Positions 50,284-58,487 of a stretch of DNA of 64,000 nt are shown one piece after another. Every line of letters starts with the position of its first letter. The stretch's first letter is position 1. The notes beneath the pieces were generated by a model. That model searched no databases and had not been told where the DNA came from. It was given only the letters and a program-made list of their open reading frames with translations. The stretch is from Roseateles aquatilis (GTDB lineage: Bacteria; Pseudomonadota; Gammaproteobacteria; Burkholderiales; Burkholderiaceae_C): assembly GCF_002205645.1 (NCBI RefSeq), contig NZ_NIOF01000003.1:1-64000 (forward strand), read 5' to 3'. The translations under genes were made by a program, and so were the position numbers.

Positions 50284-53166
50284 TCAGGCCAATGCATCCA
50301 GCGCCAGCGGCTCGATGCCCCGCGCACGATCGATCTTCTCGGCCACGCGGAAGGCGGCATCCAGCTCGCCGATGCCGTGCTGCTGCATCAACTGGAAGCG
50401 TTCGGCCTTCTCCTCGGGCTCGGTCATCGCCATCGCCAAGTAGAGGCTGGGCGGCACGGCGCGGAACAGCACTTCCATGCTCTTGGAGAGGATGACGCCC
50501 TCCGAGAAGGCGCCGGCCTGCTTGCGCGCCGACAGCATCAGCGCCTTCTGCGAAGCGTTGAGTTCGCGGAAACGCGCGACCTTCTCCACCTCGTCCGGCG
50601 GCATCGACAGGCAGATCCACCACTCGATCATGTTGAGCATGGGCTCGGCCGCCTTGGGCAAGTCGTCGAGGTTTTGCGTGGCCAGCCAGAACCAGGCACC
50701 GAGCTTGCGCCACATCTTGGTGATCTTGACGATGTACGGCGAGAGCAGCGGGTTCTTGGTGATGATGTGGCCTTCGTCCGTCACATTGACGATGGGTCGG
50801 CCCAGGTACTGGTCCCGCTCGGCGATGTTGTTCACCGTGTTGATCAGCGAGATGTAGGCAATGGAGAGCTGCGCGTTGTAGCCCTCGCGGGCGAAGGTGG
50901 CGAGATCCACGATCGTGATGTCCGCCTCGGGCCACGGTGTTCCCGGACGGTCGAACATCTCACCGTCCACGCCCTGGCAGAACATATCCATCGCGTCCGC
51001 CATCTCCTGCAGCCGCGCCCGCCGGGTCTCCGGCAGCGTGGCATCGCGGCTGCGCTCGCGCAGCGCGTCGCGCACGTCGCGCGTGAGCACCGTGCGTTGC
51101 TCGGCCACGCAGCGCCGCGCCGCGTCGAGGATGCACTGGCGGATCAGGCTGCGGTCGGCGCGCGTCATGCGCGCTTCCTCGCGCTCTTCACCGCCCGTGA
51201 TCATCAGCCGCGCCGTGATCTCCAACTCGCCGAGCACGTCGCGCTGCTCGTCGCCGTCCATCGCCGCAGCAGTTTCGGCGCGGTCCTCGTCGAGCGCGTC
51301 GGCGTCGAGGGTCTGCACCTGGCCCGGCGTGTCGACCAGGCGCCAGGCATCGGCAAACGGGGCCAGGCTGACGCCCGAGCCTGGTGCGAGCTTCACGCGG
51401 TTGACGCTGAGCCCAAGGCGCGCGGCGAAGTCGCCAAACAGCCCGAACGAGTTGCCCGCTTCGACGATGAACAGCCGCGGCCGGTAGATGGCGGTGACCT
51501 GGTTGAGCAGGTTGTTGAGGGTCGCGGATTTGCCGGAACCCGTGGGACCGAACAAGAACAGATGCGCATTCATCTGCCGGTCGAGCCGGTTCAGTGGGTC
51601 GAAGCTGATCGTGCCGCCGCCGCGATTGAAGAAGGTGATGCCGGGGTGGCCTGTGCCCTGGCTGCGGCCCCAGACCGGCGCCAGGTTCGCAGCGTGCTGC
51701 GCGAACATGAGCTGCGTGTACCACCCGCGCTTATCGGCGGCCGGGTCGTAGACGCAGGGCAGCCAGCGCAAGTAGCTGTTCAGCGGCGCCACCTCGTCTT
51801 CCTCGCGCACCGGCTGCAGGCCCGCGTTGAGCATCACGTTGACGAGCTGCAGTCCGCGCGCGTCGAGCTGGGCCTGATCTCGACCACGCAGGTAGAACGC
51901 CAGTGCGCCACGGTAAAGCTTGTGGGAGCTGCCGATCAGGCCGCGCGCCTGCTGCACGTCCGCACGCGTCTGTTCGGAGGCCAGGGTTTCGCCGACGGCC
52001 TTCTTGGCCAGGTGATTGAGATGGCTTTCCAGCACGTCCTGCGGTGTCGCCACCACGGTCAGGCACATCACCGTGTCTTCCGGCATCTGGTCGAACAGCG
52101 CGTTCATGGAGTCGCCGCCCTTGCGCGTCTCGCCCGTCAGGTGTCCGGTCGCCGGCGACATGCGAAGGCGATCCATCACGATGACGCGATGCGGGAGCCC
52201 ATCGAAGAACCACAGGCCCTGCTCGACATCCGAGCGCGGCGGGCCGAAGAACAGCCGCTGCGCGAAGTCGGTGCCGCTGGCGAGTTCGACTTCGCCCTCC
52301 TCGGGCTCGTCGGGGTAGCGGGTCAGCGCATAGAAGCGCTCGCGGTCTTCGGCGCTCGGGCCGAGCAGGGTCGGATGCGGGTTGAACCAGCGCAGCAGCC
52401 AGGCGTGGATGTCCGCCGCGCCGAGACGCCGGGCTTTCACGCCGGCATTCGCCAGCCCGCCAGCGAGGCGGTCGCAGATCGTGGTCAGCGCCTGCTCGGG
52501 CGACTGGCCGCGCCGCGTGGCCGCGGCCGCGGACGTGCGGCGATAGACCACCATGCGCACGCGCCGGACTTGGCCGCGCCACGGCAGACGCGTCACCGTA
52601 GTGTCCTCGAACAGGCCACCCGGCTTGGCGATGGCCCGCAGGTGATGGGTGAAGAAGCGCAGGTAGAAGTCGCTGAACGCGCTGCCCTGCGCACGCGGCT
52701 GCACGTAGCCCGCCAAGTTACTCAGGTAGTGGTTCCAATCGGCTTCGTCCTGGGCATAGAGCTGCACCACCCAGGGGTTCTCATCGAGTTCGTCGAAGGA
52801 GTCCTGCAGGGCGTTCTCCAGCGCATCGCGGGCCTGCCACAGCCAAGCCAGCTCACGGCCTTCAGTGCCCACCGGCAGCAGCTCGAAGAACGCGGCCACC
52901 GACTGCCCGTCTTCGAGCAGCATGGCCTTCGAGCCCGGCAGGTACTCGACCCACGGCAGCATGTCCGCGAACGACGGCGCGACGGTGTAGAGCGCGTCGT
53001 GGTCGGCCTGGGTCGCGGGCCGGCGCTGGCCGGCGAGCGCGCCGCCGGGCTCGGGTATGCCCTGTGCGGCCAGCGTCGACAAATGCCGTTCCCAGGCGTC
53101 GGCTGCACGAGACCCTGCGGCGGGCGACGGGGCCGCCTTCCGCGGCCATGGCAGCGACCAGGCCAT
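50284..53166 (-). CDS. Conjugative transfer ATPase, VirB4/TraC type (PFL_4706/TIGR03744)
   Basis: 960 aa from the ATG at 53166; a TTG lies one codon upstream. Walker A HLFLFGPTGSGKSATL near residue 540, Walker B region IVNVTDEGHII near 790, and the downstream WFWLATQNLDDLPK typical of VirB4 proteins. Energises pilus assembly and substrate transfer at the inner membrane. Overlaps the lipoprotein stop (TGATG). Confidence 0.94.
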   Translation of the reverse strand: MAWSLPWPRKAAPSPAAGSRAADAWERHLSTLAAQGIPEPGGALAGQRRPATQADHDALYTVAPSFADMLPWVEYLPGSKAMLLEDGQSVAAFFELLPVGTEGRELAWLWQARDALENALQDSFDELDENPWVVQLYAQDEADWNHYLSNLAGYVQPRAQGSAFSDFYLRFFTHHLRAIAKPGGLFEDTTVTRLPWRGQVRRVRMVVYRRTSAAAATRRGQSPEQALTTICDRLAGGLANAGVKARRLGAADIHAWLLRWFNPHPTLLGPSAEDRERFYALTRYPDEPEEGEVELASGTDFAQRLFFGPPRSDVEQGLWFFDGLPHRVIVMDRLRMSPATGHLTGETRKGGDSMNALFDQMPEDTVMCLTVVATPQDVLESHLNHLAKKAVGETLASEQTRADVQQARGLIGSSHKLYRGALAFYLRGRDQAQLDARGLQLVNVMLNAGLQPVREEDEVAPLNSYLRWLPCVYDPAADKRGWYTQLMFAQHAANLAPVWGRSQGTGHPGITFFNRGGGTISFDPLNRLDRQMNAHLFLFGPTGSGKSATLNNLLNQVTAIYRPRLFIVEAGNSFGLFGDFAARLGLSVNRVKLAPGSGVSLAPFADAWRLVDTPGQVQTLDADALDEDRAETAAAMDGDEQRDVLGELEITARLMITGGEEREEARMTRADRSLIRQCILDAARRCVAEQRTVLTRDVRDALRERSRDATLPETRRARLQEMADAMDMFCQGVDGEMFDRPGTPWPEADITIVDLATFAREGYNAQLSIAYISLINTVNNIAERDQYLGRPIVNVTDEGHIITKNPLLSPYIVKITKMWRKLGAWFWLATQNLDDLPKAAEPMLNMIEWWICLSMPPDEVEKVARFRELNASQKALMLSARKQAGAFSEGVILSKSMEVLFRAVPPSLYLAMAMTEPEEKAERFQLMQQHGIGELDAAFRVAEKIDRARGIEPLALDALA

Positions 53167-53600
53167 CAATAGTCCTCCACCCGCTCGCCGGGCATTGCGT
53201 ACTGCACGCGCTGGTACAACGGGAACGCCGTGCTGTAGCCAGGCACCGGCACCGGGTCGGTGCCGGCCAGATGCGGGTACACGTACATCACCAGGTCGGG
53301 ATTCGGCAGGCGATGAAACTGCCGGTAGATTTCGTTGCCCGCGGTGCGCGTGTAGCGCTCCTGCACGGCGGGCGCGGCCTGCACGTCGGCTTCGGTCAAC
53401 GGCCGACGCAGGCCCTGGCGTGCGTCGAGCAGTTGCCGTGCGATGGGGCCGCCGCCTTCGCCGCCGCCGGTCTCCTGCTGCCAGATGTCGAGCATGGTGT
53501 TGTGGCCGTGGGGCAGCAGCTTCTCCTTGCTGGTCGCACAGCCGCCGAGCAAGACGGCCGCCAGCAGCACGGCAGTCGCGTCAATCCAGGTCCGAAGCAT
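53166..53600 (-). CDS. Conjugal transfer lipoprotein, TIGR03751 type
   Basis: 144 aa. Lipoprotein signal with lipobox LLGGC (residues about 17-21). Mature part includes LLPHGHNTMLDIWQQE and PNPDLVMYVYPHLAGTDPVPVPGY, characteristic of this family. Outer-membrane-anchored part of the channel. Its start overlaps the preceding gene by about 20 bp. Confidence 0.88.
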   Translation of the reverse strand: MLRTWIDATAVLLAAVLLGGCATSKEKLLPHGHNTMLDIWQQETGGGEGGGPIARQLLDARQGLRRPLTEADVQAAPAVQERYTRTAGNEIYRQFHRLPNPDLVMYVYPHLAGTDPVPVPGYSTAFPLYQRVQYAMPGERVEDY

Positions 53601-55044
53601 GGGCTTCTCCGATGCGGTGGTTCACCCGACGCCCCTGGGCGTCGTGGTCGATGTGGAGCGGCTGCTCCAGATGCACGGCGACCCTGGCGCCGGGCTGCAC
53701 GTAGACGGCCGCGAAGGCCTGGCCATACAACTTGTTGACCCAATCGGCCATATCGCGCACGCCACCGGCCAGGATGCGGCCCATCGCTTCGTTGCCGCCG
53801 ATGCCGACCGTACCGAGCGAGCCGTTGCCGTTGGCGACCACGGCCACGCTGCCGCTGTCGGATTTGATGAGCGAGGCCGCGCCCGCGCCGGCCGCGGTGA
53901 TCAGCGCCTGGCTGCCGAGGTACTGCTGCGCGTTGCTGCGCCGCTCGCCGCTGACGCAGGGAATGCCGTAGGGATCGCTGATCCAGCCGAGGCCGCCTTG
54001 CGTGGCACTCGTCGTGCTGTTGGCGCTGGCTTGCCCGCCGCGCTGGTCCCGGTTGCCGTCCTCGGGCACGGTGCGGATGGTGCCGTCGTGGAACACGAAA
54101 GTGACCGAACGGATTTGCCCGCGCACGCACGAAAGCGTCCAGTCGCCCGAGGCCGTGCCGCTGACCACGGCGCCGGCCACGTCGGGGATGTCGATGCCGT
54201 TTGCCGTCAGGTTGTCCGGGCCGATCAGCACCTTGAAGGGGTACGGGTCATTGACCGTGCCGTCGATGGGCACGCGGCCGATCAGCGCCGTCATCGCCAC
54301 CGAACCCATCAGCGTTGCATTGCGCGGCACCGTGTAGAACGGCGTCGTGGTCGCGCCCACGGCGCCGACCACCGCACGCCCGCCGGCATCGGCGACGGAC
54401 TCCACGGCGGCCGACAGGGTTTTCTGCGCCGGGCCGAAGCTCAGCGGAAAGCTCGGTTCCTTGCTGCTGTTGCGGGCATCGGTCTTGGCATCGCCCGGTT
54501 CGACCCAATGTGTGCCGTTGCCTGCGCCGCTGCCGTCATTGCTGCCGAAGCGCTTGCCGTCGCCTTCTTCCAGGCCCAGCCCGACGGGCAGGTCGACCTG
54601 GCCGCCTTTGCCGGAGAGGCCATCGAGCCGCTGCTGCAGATCCTGCAGCAACCCCTGCGTCTGCTGCTTCTCGCTCGCCACCTGCTCGCGTTCCTGCTGC
54701 AAGCGGCTGCGTTCGCTTTCGAGCGCGGTCTGGATGCGCTGGTCGATCGCGCTCTCGCGGGTGCGCAGGCGCTCGTTCTCGGCCTTCTGCTGCCGGTTGT
54801 CGCCCAGCGCGGTCTGCAGCTCGGTGCGCAACTGTTTCACCTGCGCGACCAGCGTGGCCACCGTGTCGCGCGGCGTGTCGCCCTCGATGCCCAGGGCCTT
54901 CATCTCCTCGGGCGTGAGCGGGTTGGCCGTGCCCGACAGCGCGGGCCGCTGGCCGGCGGGGCCGGAGAACAGCTTGATGCCGACGAACACCAGCAGCAGG
55001 ATCACGGGGATCAGCAGCCACTTGAGCAGCGGGTTACTCTTCAT
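53581..55044 (-). CDS. TraB-like channel protein, PFL_4705/TIGR03752 type
   Basis: 487 aa from the ATG at 55044 (MKSNPLLKW). N-terminal membrane helix (LLIPVILLLVFVGIKLF), a long coiled coil at about residues 55-150 (VAQVKQLRTELQTALGDNRQ and following), then a beta-rich periplasmic domain (TLMGSVAMTALIGRVPIDG, ANGIDIPDVAGAVVSG). This order matches VirB10/TraB-like scaffolds. Both ends overlap neighbours. Confidence 0.87.
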   Translation of the reverse strand: MKSNPLLKWLLIPVILLLVFVGIKLFSGPAGQRPALSGTANPLTPEEMKALGIEGDTPRDTVATLVAQVKQLRTELQTALGDNRQQKAENERLRTRESAIDQRIQTALESERSRLQQEREQVASEKQQTQGLLQDLQQRLDGLSGKGGQVDLPVGLGLEEGDGKRFGSNDGSGAGNGTHWVEPGDAKTDARNSSKEPSFPLSFGPAQKTLSAAVESVADAGGRAVVGAVGATTTPFYTVPRNATLMGSVAMTALIGRVPIDGTVNDPYPFKVLIGPDNLTANGIDIPDVAGAVVSGTASGDWTLSCVRGQIRSVTFVFHDGTIRTVPEDGNRDQRGGQASANSTTSATQGGLGWISDPYGIPCVSGERRSNAQQYLGSQALITAAGAGAASLIKSDSGSVAVVANGNGSLGTVGIGGNEAMGRILAGGVRDMADWVNKLYGQAFAAVYVQPGARVAVHLEQPLHIDHDAQGRRVNHRIGEAHASDLD

Positions 55045-55939
55045 CGGACGCTCCTCCTGCCGTGCCGGCGGCACCGGACGGCGGCAGGTTCACGCTGGCG
55101 TCGATGGGGCTCAGCCTGGGAAGCAGCGCCTCGGCCAGACCGCGGCCGCGCGTGACCAGGTAGACCACGGTGGTGTCGGCCGCCTGGCCGGCCGGGCCCA
55201 GGTTCGGGTGCTGGAAGGTGGCCGCCACGAAATCGCCCTGCAGCGCACGCGGATCGAGGTCCAGCCAGTGCACCGCCGTGTTGGTGAGCCGCACCGCCGT
55301 CACCCACTGGTCTTCGAGCCGCCAGGCGGCCAAGGCCCGCGCCTGCACCGGCAGCGTCGGCAGCAGGGTGTCCAGCGGGAGGTCGCGGCGCAGGTTCACG
55401 CGGCCGATCCCGGCGACCGGCTCGACGGTACGCAACGGCGCGTACAGGTTCTGCGCGGCGTAACGCGTCAGCACGACCGGGATGGGTGTTTCGCGCTTGC
55501 GCACTGGCCGATCCGGTGCGGCGGCTTCCGTGGCGCTGGCCGTCTCGCCGCCGTAGCGCGTGGCGGGCGACCGCTCCGCGTCCACGATCCGCACCGGCTC
55601 CAGCGGGGGCTGTCCGTCCTGCGCTGGTTCGGCGGCGATGTCGAGTAGGATCAGCTCGCCGGACTCCACGTCCTGCAACTGCAGCCGCGTCGGCGGCAAC
55701 GGTTCGCCCGCCCGCAGGTAGATCGCGCCGCCCGCGCTCTGCACCCGCAGGTGTGCGGACGCACTGTCCGGTACGCCGACACGCACGTTGCGGTCGATGA
55801 AGATCACCCGCTCCTGACCGACCACCAGCGGCACCGCCAGCGGCAGACGTTCCCAGCGCAGGATTTCCACAGCCTGGGCCGGCGCGAGCGCAAGCCACAG
55901 CAAGACGCCGGCCAAGGCCGACAAGGCATGGCGTTTCAT
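55034..55939 (-). CDS. TraK-like ICE protein, PFL_4704/TIGR03749 (DUF3438) type
   Basis: 301 aa from the ATG at 55939. Signal peptide (MKRHALSALAGVLLWLAL to AQA). Periplasmic beta-rich protein: VEILRWERLPLAVPLVVGQERVIFI split, VQSAGGAIYLRAGEPLP, QNLYAPLRTVEPVAGIGRV. Predicted secretin-like component (VirB9/TraK role). Four-bp overlap with the upstream gene. Confidence 0.87.
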   Translation of the reverse strand: MKRHALSALAGVLLWLALAPAQAVEILRWERLPLAVPLVVGQERVIFIDRNVRVGVPDSASAHLRVQSAGGAIYLRAGEPLPPTRLQLQDVESGELILLDIAAEPAQDGQPPLEPVRIVDAERSPATRYGGETASATEAAAPDRPVRKRETPIPVVLTRYAAQNLYAPLRTVEPVAGIGRVNLRRDLPLDTLLPTLPVQARALAAWRLEDQWVTAVRLTNTAVHWLDLDPRALQGDFVAATFQHPNLGPAGQAADTTVVYLVTRGRGLAEALLPRLSPIDASVNLPPSGAAGTAGGASDEE

Positions 55940-56610
55940 GGGGAGTCTCCCTGCGAGTGACCGGCTGCGGTGCCGGGCGTCGGCGACGTCTCGATGCGCT
56001 GAGGTGCGCGGGCATGGCAGTCCAGCGCCAGGCCGAAGGGGTTGCGCTCGGGATCGACGTCCATGCGCACAACCTTGAGGGCGTAGCGCACCAGAGCACG
56101 TTTGACCTGCTCGGAGCCGTGGTACTCGTCGGCGCTCACGTCCAGCGTGACGATCCAATCGCGGTCGGAGACAGCCTTGACGCGCGTGCTGGGGCTGTCG
56201 CCATAGCCGCGGCCGGGAATCTCGTAGATGCCGCGCACGCGCTGCCGCAGCTCGCCGCTCGAGCGACGGTACTCGTAGTCCTGTGCCAGAAAGGCCCGGC
56301 AGCTCGGCGTGAGGTAAGCCGACAGCGCGTGCAGGTTGCGCGGGTAGTCGATCTCGCCGTTGGTGGGCCAGCGCTGCACCTGCTGCCAGATGTAGAAGCT
56401 GAACGCATACACGCTCTCGGGCGGCACGTCCCACCACTTGCGCACGCTGCCCGAGCGCAGGTCGGGGGGCACGTGGATCGTCAGATCGCGCGGCGCGCTC
56501 CACCAGCCGAAGCCGAGCAGCAGCGCCACCACGAACAGCGCCACGCCGCCCAGGCGCAGCGTCTTCACGTGTGCCTGCAGGTGCGCGACCTCATTCCTGA
56601 AACGGCTCAT
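55936..56610 (-). CDS. TraE-like ICE protein, PFL_4703/TIGR03746 (DUF2895) type
   Basis: 224 aa from the ATG at 56610 (MSRFRNEVAHLQ). One N-terminal membrane helix (GGVALFVVALLLGFGWW) and a periplasmic domain (VPPESVYAFSFYIWQQVQRWP, GEIDYPRNLHALSAYLTP). VirB8/TraE-like bridge. Overlaps the upstream and downstream genes by 4 bp. Confidence 0.87.
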   Translation of the reverse strand: MSRFRNEVAHLQAHVKTLRLGGVALFVVALLLGFGWWSAPRDLTIHVPPDLRSGSVRKWWDVPPESVYAFSFYIWQQVQRWPTNGEIDYPRNLHALSAYLTPSCRAFLAQDYEYRRSSGELRQRVRGIYEIPGRGYGDSPSTRVKAVSDRDWIVTLDVSADEYHGSEQVKRALVRYALKVVRMDVDPERNPFGLALDCHARAPQRIETSPTPGTAAGHSQGDSP

Positions 56611-57017
56611 GCCGCACCTCGATCGGCCGTGCGCCGCGTGCTCCACCAGCCGGTGCGGGTGACCAGACGGCGCCCGTCCAGGTGAGCGGCGAGCACCGGA
56701 TAGCGCAAGGTCAACCGCCACTGAAGCTGCCGGTACAGCCAAGTGTCAGGGCGGCCGCGCTTCTGGCTGCGCAGGAAGCCTCCGCCGACGAAGACGCCGA
56801 GCGCGATGCCCGCGACGATCAGCGTAGGCACCATGGCAATGCTTCGCGTCAGCCAGGCCAGGGGCACGCCGAGCACCAGCCCGGCGGCCGCCGACAGGCC
56901 GGCGCAGATCCACAGCTCATCGGCGGTCAGTCCGCGCACGACCACCGGCTGGCGATTCAGCCGGTGCGGCAGGAACGTCACCAGCGCGTCGCGCGCTGTC
57001 TCCGCGGGGGTGGCCAT
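56607..57017 (-). CDS. TraL-like ICE protein, TIGR03750 type
   Basis: 136 aa. Opening FLPHRLNRQPVVVRGLTADE is characteristic of the family; two membrane helices follow (LWICAGLSAAAGLVLGVPLAW and MVPTLIVAGIALGVFVGG). Inner-membrane part of the pilus machinery. Lies 12 bp after the pilin-like gene. Confidence 0.85.
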   Translation of the reverse strand: MATPAETARDALVTFLPHRLNRQPVVVRGLTADELWICAGLSAAAGLVLGVPLAWLTRSIAMVPTLIVAGIALGVFVGGGFLRSQKRGRPDTWLYRQLQWRLTLRYPVLAAHLDGRRLVTRTGWWSTRRTADRGAA

Positions 57018-57029
57018 CGCGTGCAGCCC

Positions 57030-57398
57030 TTACAGCACGCCGGTGGCTTTGGTCAGCAGCCAGATGCCGACGACCAACAGGATCGCACCCACAGCGACGG
57101 TCAGCCCGAACTGGCCCCAGGTGGCACGGCCCGTGTGAATCTCGGAGTAGCGGGTGTAGGCGTGGTAGCAGACGCCGACGAACATCGAGGCGACCACGAG
57201 CAGCGCGATCAGCATCACGATGTCGTAGCCGTAGTTCTGCAGCGTCTGCATGAGGCCGCTGCCCTGGCCACGGGAAGGGTCTTCCATGGTCGGCAGGCCC
57301 TGCGCGAACGCGGATGGCGGCAGCCCCAGGAGCACCAGCGGTGCCAGCAGCGCGGCGATGCGCGAGGGAACGCGAAAAGTAGTCGGAGGCGTGTGCAT
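57030..57398 (-). CDS. Pilin-like ICE membrane protein, PFL_4702/TIGR03745 type
   Basis: 122 aa. Signal peptide (IAALLAPLVLLGLPPSAFAQ) and two further membrane segments (YDIVMLIALLVVASMFVGVCY, FGLTVAVGAILLVVGIWLL). Size and topology fit a VirB2/TraA-like pilin or a paralogue. Confidence 0.85.
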   Translation of the reverse strand: MHTPPTTFRVPSRIAALLAPLVLLGLPPSAFAQGLPTMEDPSRGQGSGLMQTLQNYGYDIVMLIALLVVASMFVGVCYHAYTRYSEIHTGRATWGQFGLTVAVGAILLVVGIWLLTKATGVL

Positions 57399-57420
57399 GA
57401 TCGATGGCCCTTCGTGGTGG

Positions 57421-57654
57421 TCAGGAGAGGATGAAGAAGGTCAGCACCAGGTACATCGCGACGAAGCGGATGCAGACGCCCAGGAACTGACGTTGGTTGA
57501 TGCGGTTCTCGGCCCAGCCCACGTAGGCCGTGCGCATGGCCCACACGCCCCACAGCAGCAGCACGGCGAACACGAAGCCGAGCACCACGACGGACACCGC
57601 CGAGGGCGCAAAGCCACCGTTGGCCTGGAAGGCGGCGATCTGGTCGGCGGTCAT
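57421..57654 (-). CDS. Small ICE membrane protein, PFL_4701/TIGR03758 type
   Basis: 77 aa with two membrane helices (SAVSVVVLGFVFAVLLLWGVW, FLGVCIRFVAMYLVLTFFIL) and the polar start MTADQIAAFQANGGF typical for the family. Overlaps the RAQPRD gene by 4 bp. Probably co-assembles with the pilin-like protein. Confidence 0.85.
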   Translation of the reverse strand: MTADQIAAFQANGGFAPSAVSVVVLGFVFAVLLLWGVWAMRTAYVGWAENRINQRQFLGVCIRFVAMYLVLTFFILS

Positions 57655-58004
57655 GGCGAGGGCTCCTCCTGTTCGTCGCGGCGCAGGTAGTCGCCGGCCA
57701 GCGGAACGGGATCGCGCGGCTGGGCGCGCTGGGGCACGAGGAAGTCCTGCAAACCGGTGCGCACGCGCTTCAGGTCGGCGCGCAGCCGGGCGTAGTCGAA
57801 GTGGTAGCGGGCGCGCGCCTGCGGCGCTGTGGTGGTGGCGTGCTCGGCCAGTCGGTCGAGCAGGTCGAGCTGGCGCGCGAGCGCAGCGAGCTGCTCACGC
57901 TCCGGGGTGTCGTCGGCAATGGCGGGCTGCGGGGCCGAGAGCGACACGGTCAGCAGCACGGCCAGCGAAGGCCATGCGGATGCGCGGCGGTTAGTCTGTC
58001 CCAT
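57651..58004 (-). CDS. RAQPRD-family ICE protein
   Basis: 117 aa with a signal peptide (LAVLLTVSLSAPQPAIA) and a helical mature domain ending in the family hallmark FLVPQRAQPRDPVPL. Periplasmic, function unknown. In related elements it directly follows the TIGR03747 gene; here a 5-kb plus-strand cargo separates them. Confidence 0.92.
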   Translation of the reverse strand: MGQTNRRASAWPSLAVLLTVSLSAPQPAIADDTPEREQLAALARQLDLLDRLAEHATTTAPQARARYHFDYARLRADLKRVRTGLQDFLVPQRAQPRDPVPLAGDYLRRDEQEEPSP

Positions 58005-58228
58005 CGTGCCATTCCCCGTTGATGCGGATGGCCAGATGCTGTGCCGCGCTCTCGCTTTGCGCCGCAGGGAATGGGAACTACGGCATGACCGGATTCCCAG
58101 GTCGAACTGGCCATCAACTGCGCAAGGCTTCGCGGATCGCGGAGTTGGCCAGCGCCTACCGCGGCCTGGTAGAATTGGCTAAACTTGGCAATCCAAGGCT
58201 ACGAAAGGCCAAATCGGATGGTTTCCGG

Positions 58229-58429
58229 ATGACTGAAGTCGAGAGCGAAATCCTCACGCTGGAGGAGGTCGCGGCCTACCTCAAAGCCGGGAAGCGGACG
58301 GTCTATCGCCTTGCCCAGAAAGGAGAGATTCCGGCGTTCAAGCTTGGAGGTACCTGGCGCTTTCGCCGCTCAGAACTGGATCGCTGGATCGCCGAAAGCA
58401 TCAGCAAGAAGAAGCCGGAGGCCGAGTGA
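58229..58429 (+). CDS. Excisionase-like HTH_17 DNA-binding protein
   Basis: 66 aa from the ATG at 58229 (MTEVESEILTLEEV). MerR/excisionase-type motif: LTLEEVAAYLKAGKRTVYRLAQ then IPAFKLGGTWRFRRSELDRWI. Often found as the first gene of SNF2-helicase defence loci, where it probably regulates the operon. The upstream 220 bp to the RAQPRD gene hold the divergent promoters and no gene. Confidence 0.85.
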   Translation: MTEVESEILTLEEVAAYLKAGKRTVYRLAQKGEIPAFKLGGTWRFRRSELDRWIAESISKKKPEAE

Positions 58430-58487
58430 GCGTGCGCCAAGTCAACGACCGAATCGCATTCGGAAAAGAACAAGGGGGGGATCGCCG

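Noticed and set aside
49855..53172. Very long open frame (over 1100 codons) on the plus strand opposite the conjugative ATPase
   Set aside because: It is a GC-rich antisense shadow: no domain, biased His/Arg/Gln composition, and the minus strand carries clear Walker motifs and overlapping operon starts.
53443..55648. Long plus-strand open frames opposite the TIGR03752/TIGR03749 genes
   Set aside because: Same antisense effect of high GC; the minus-strand products have signal or membrane helices and family motifs.
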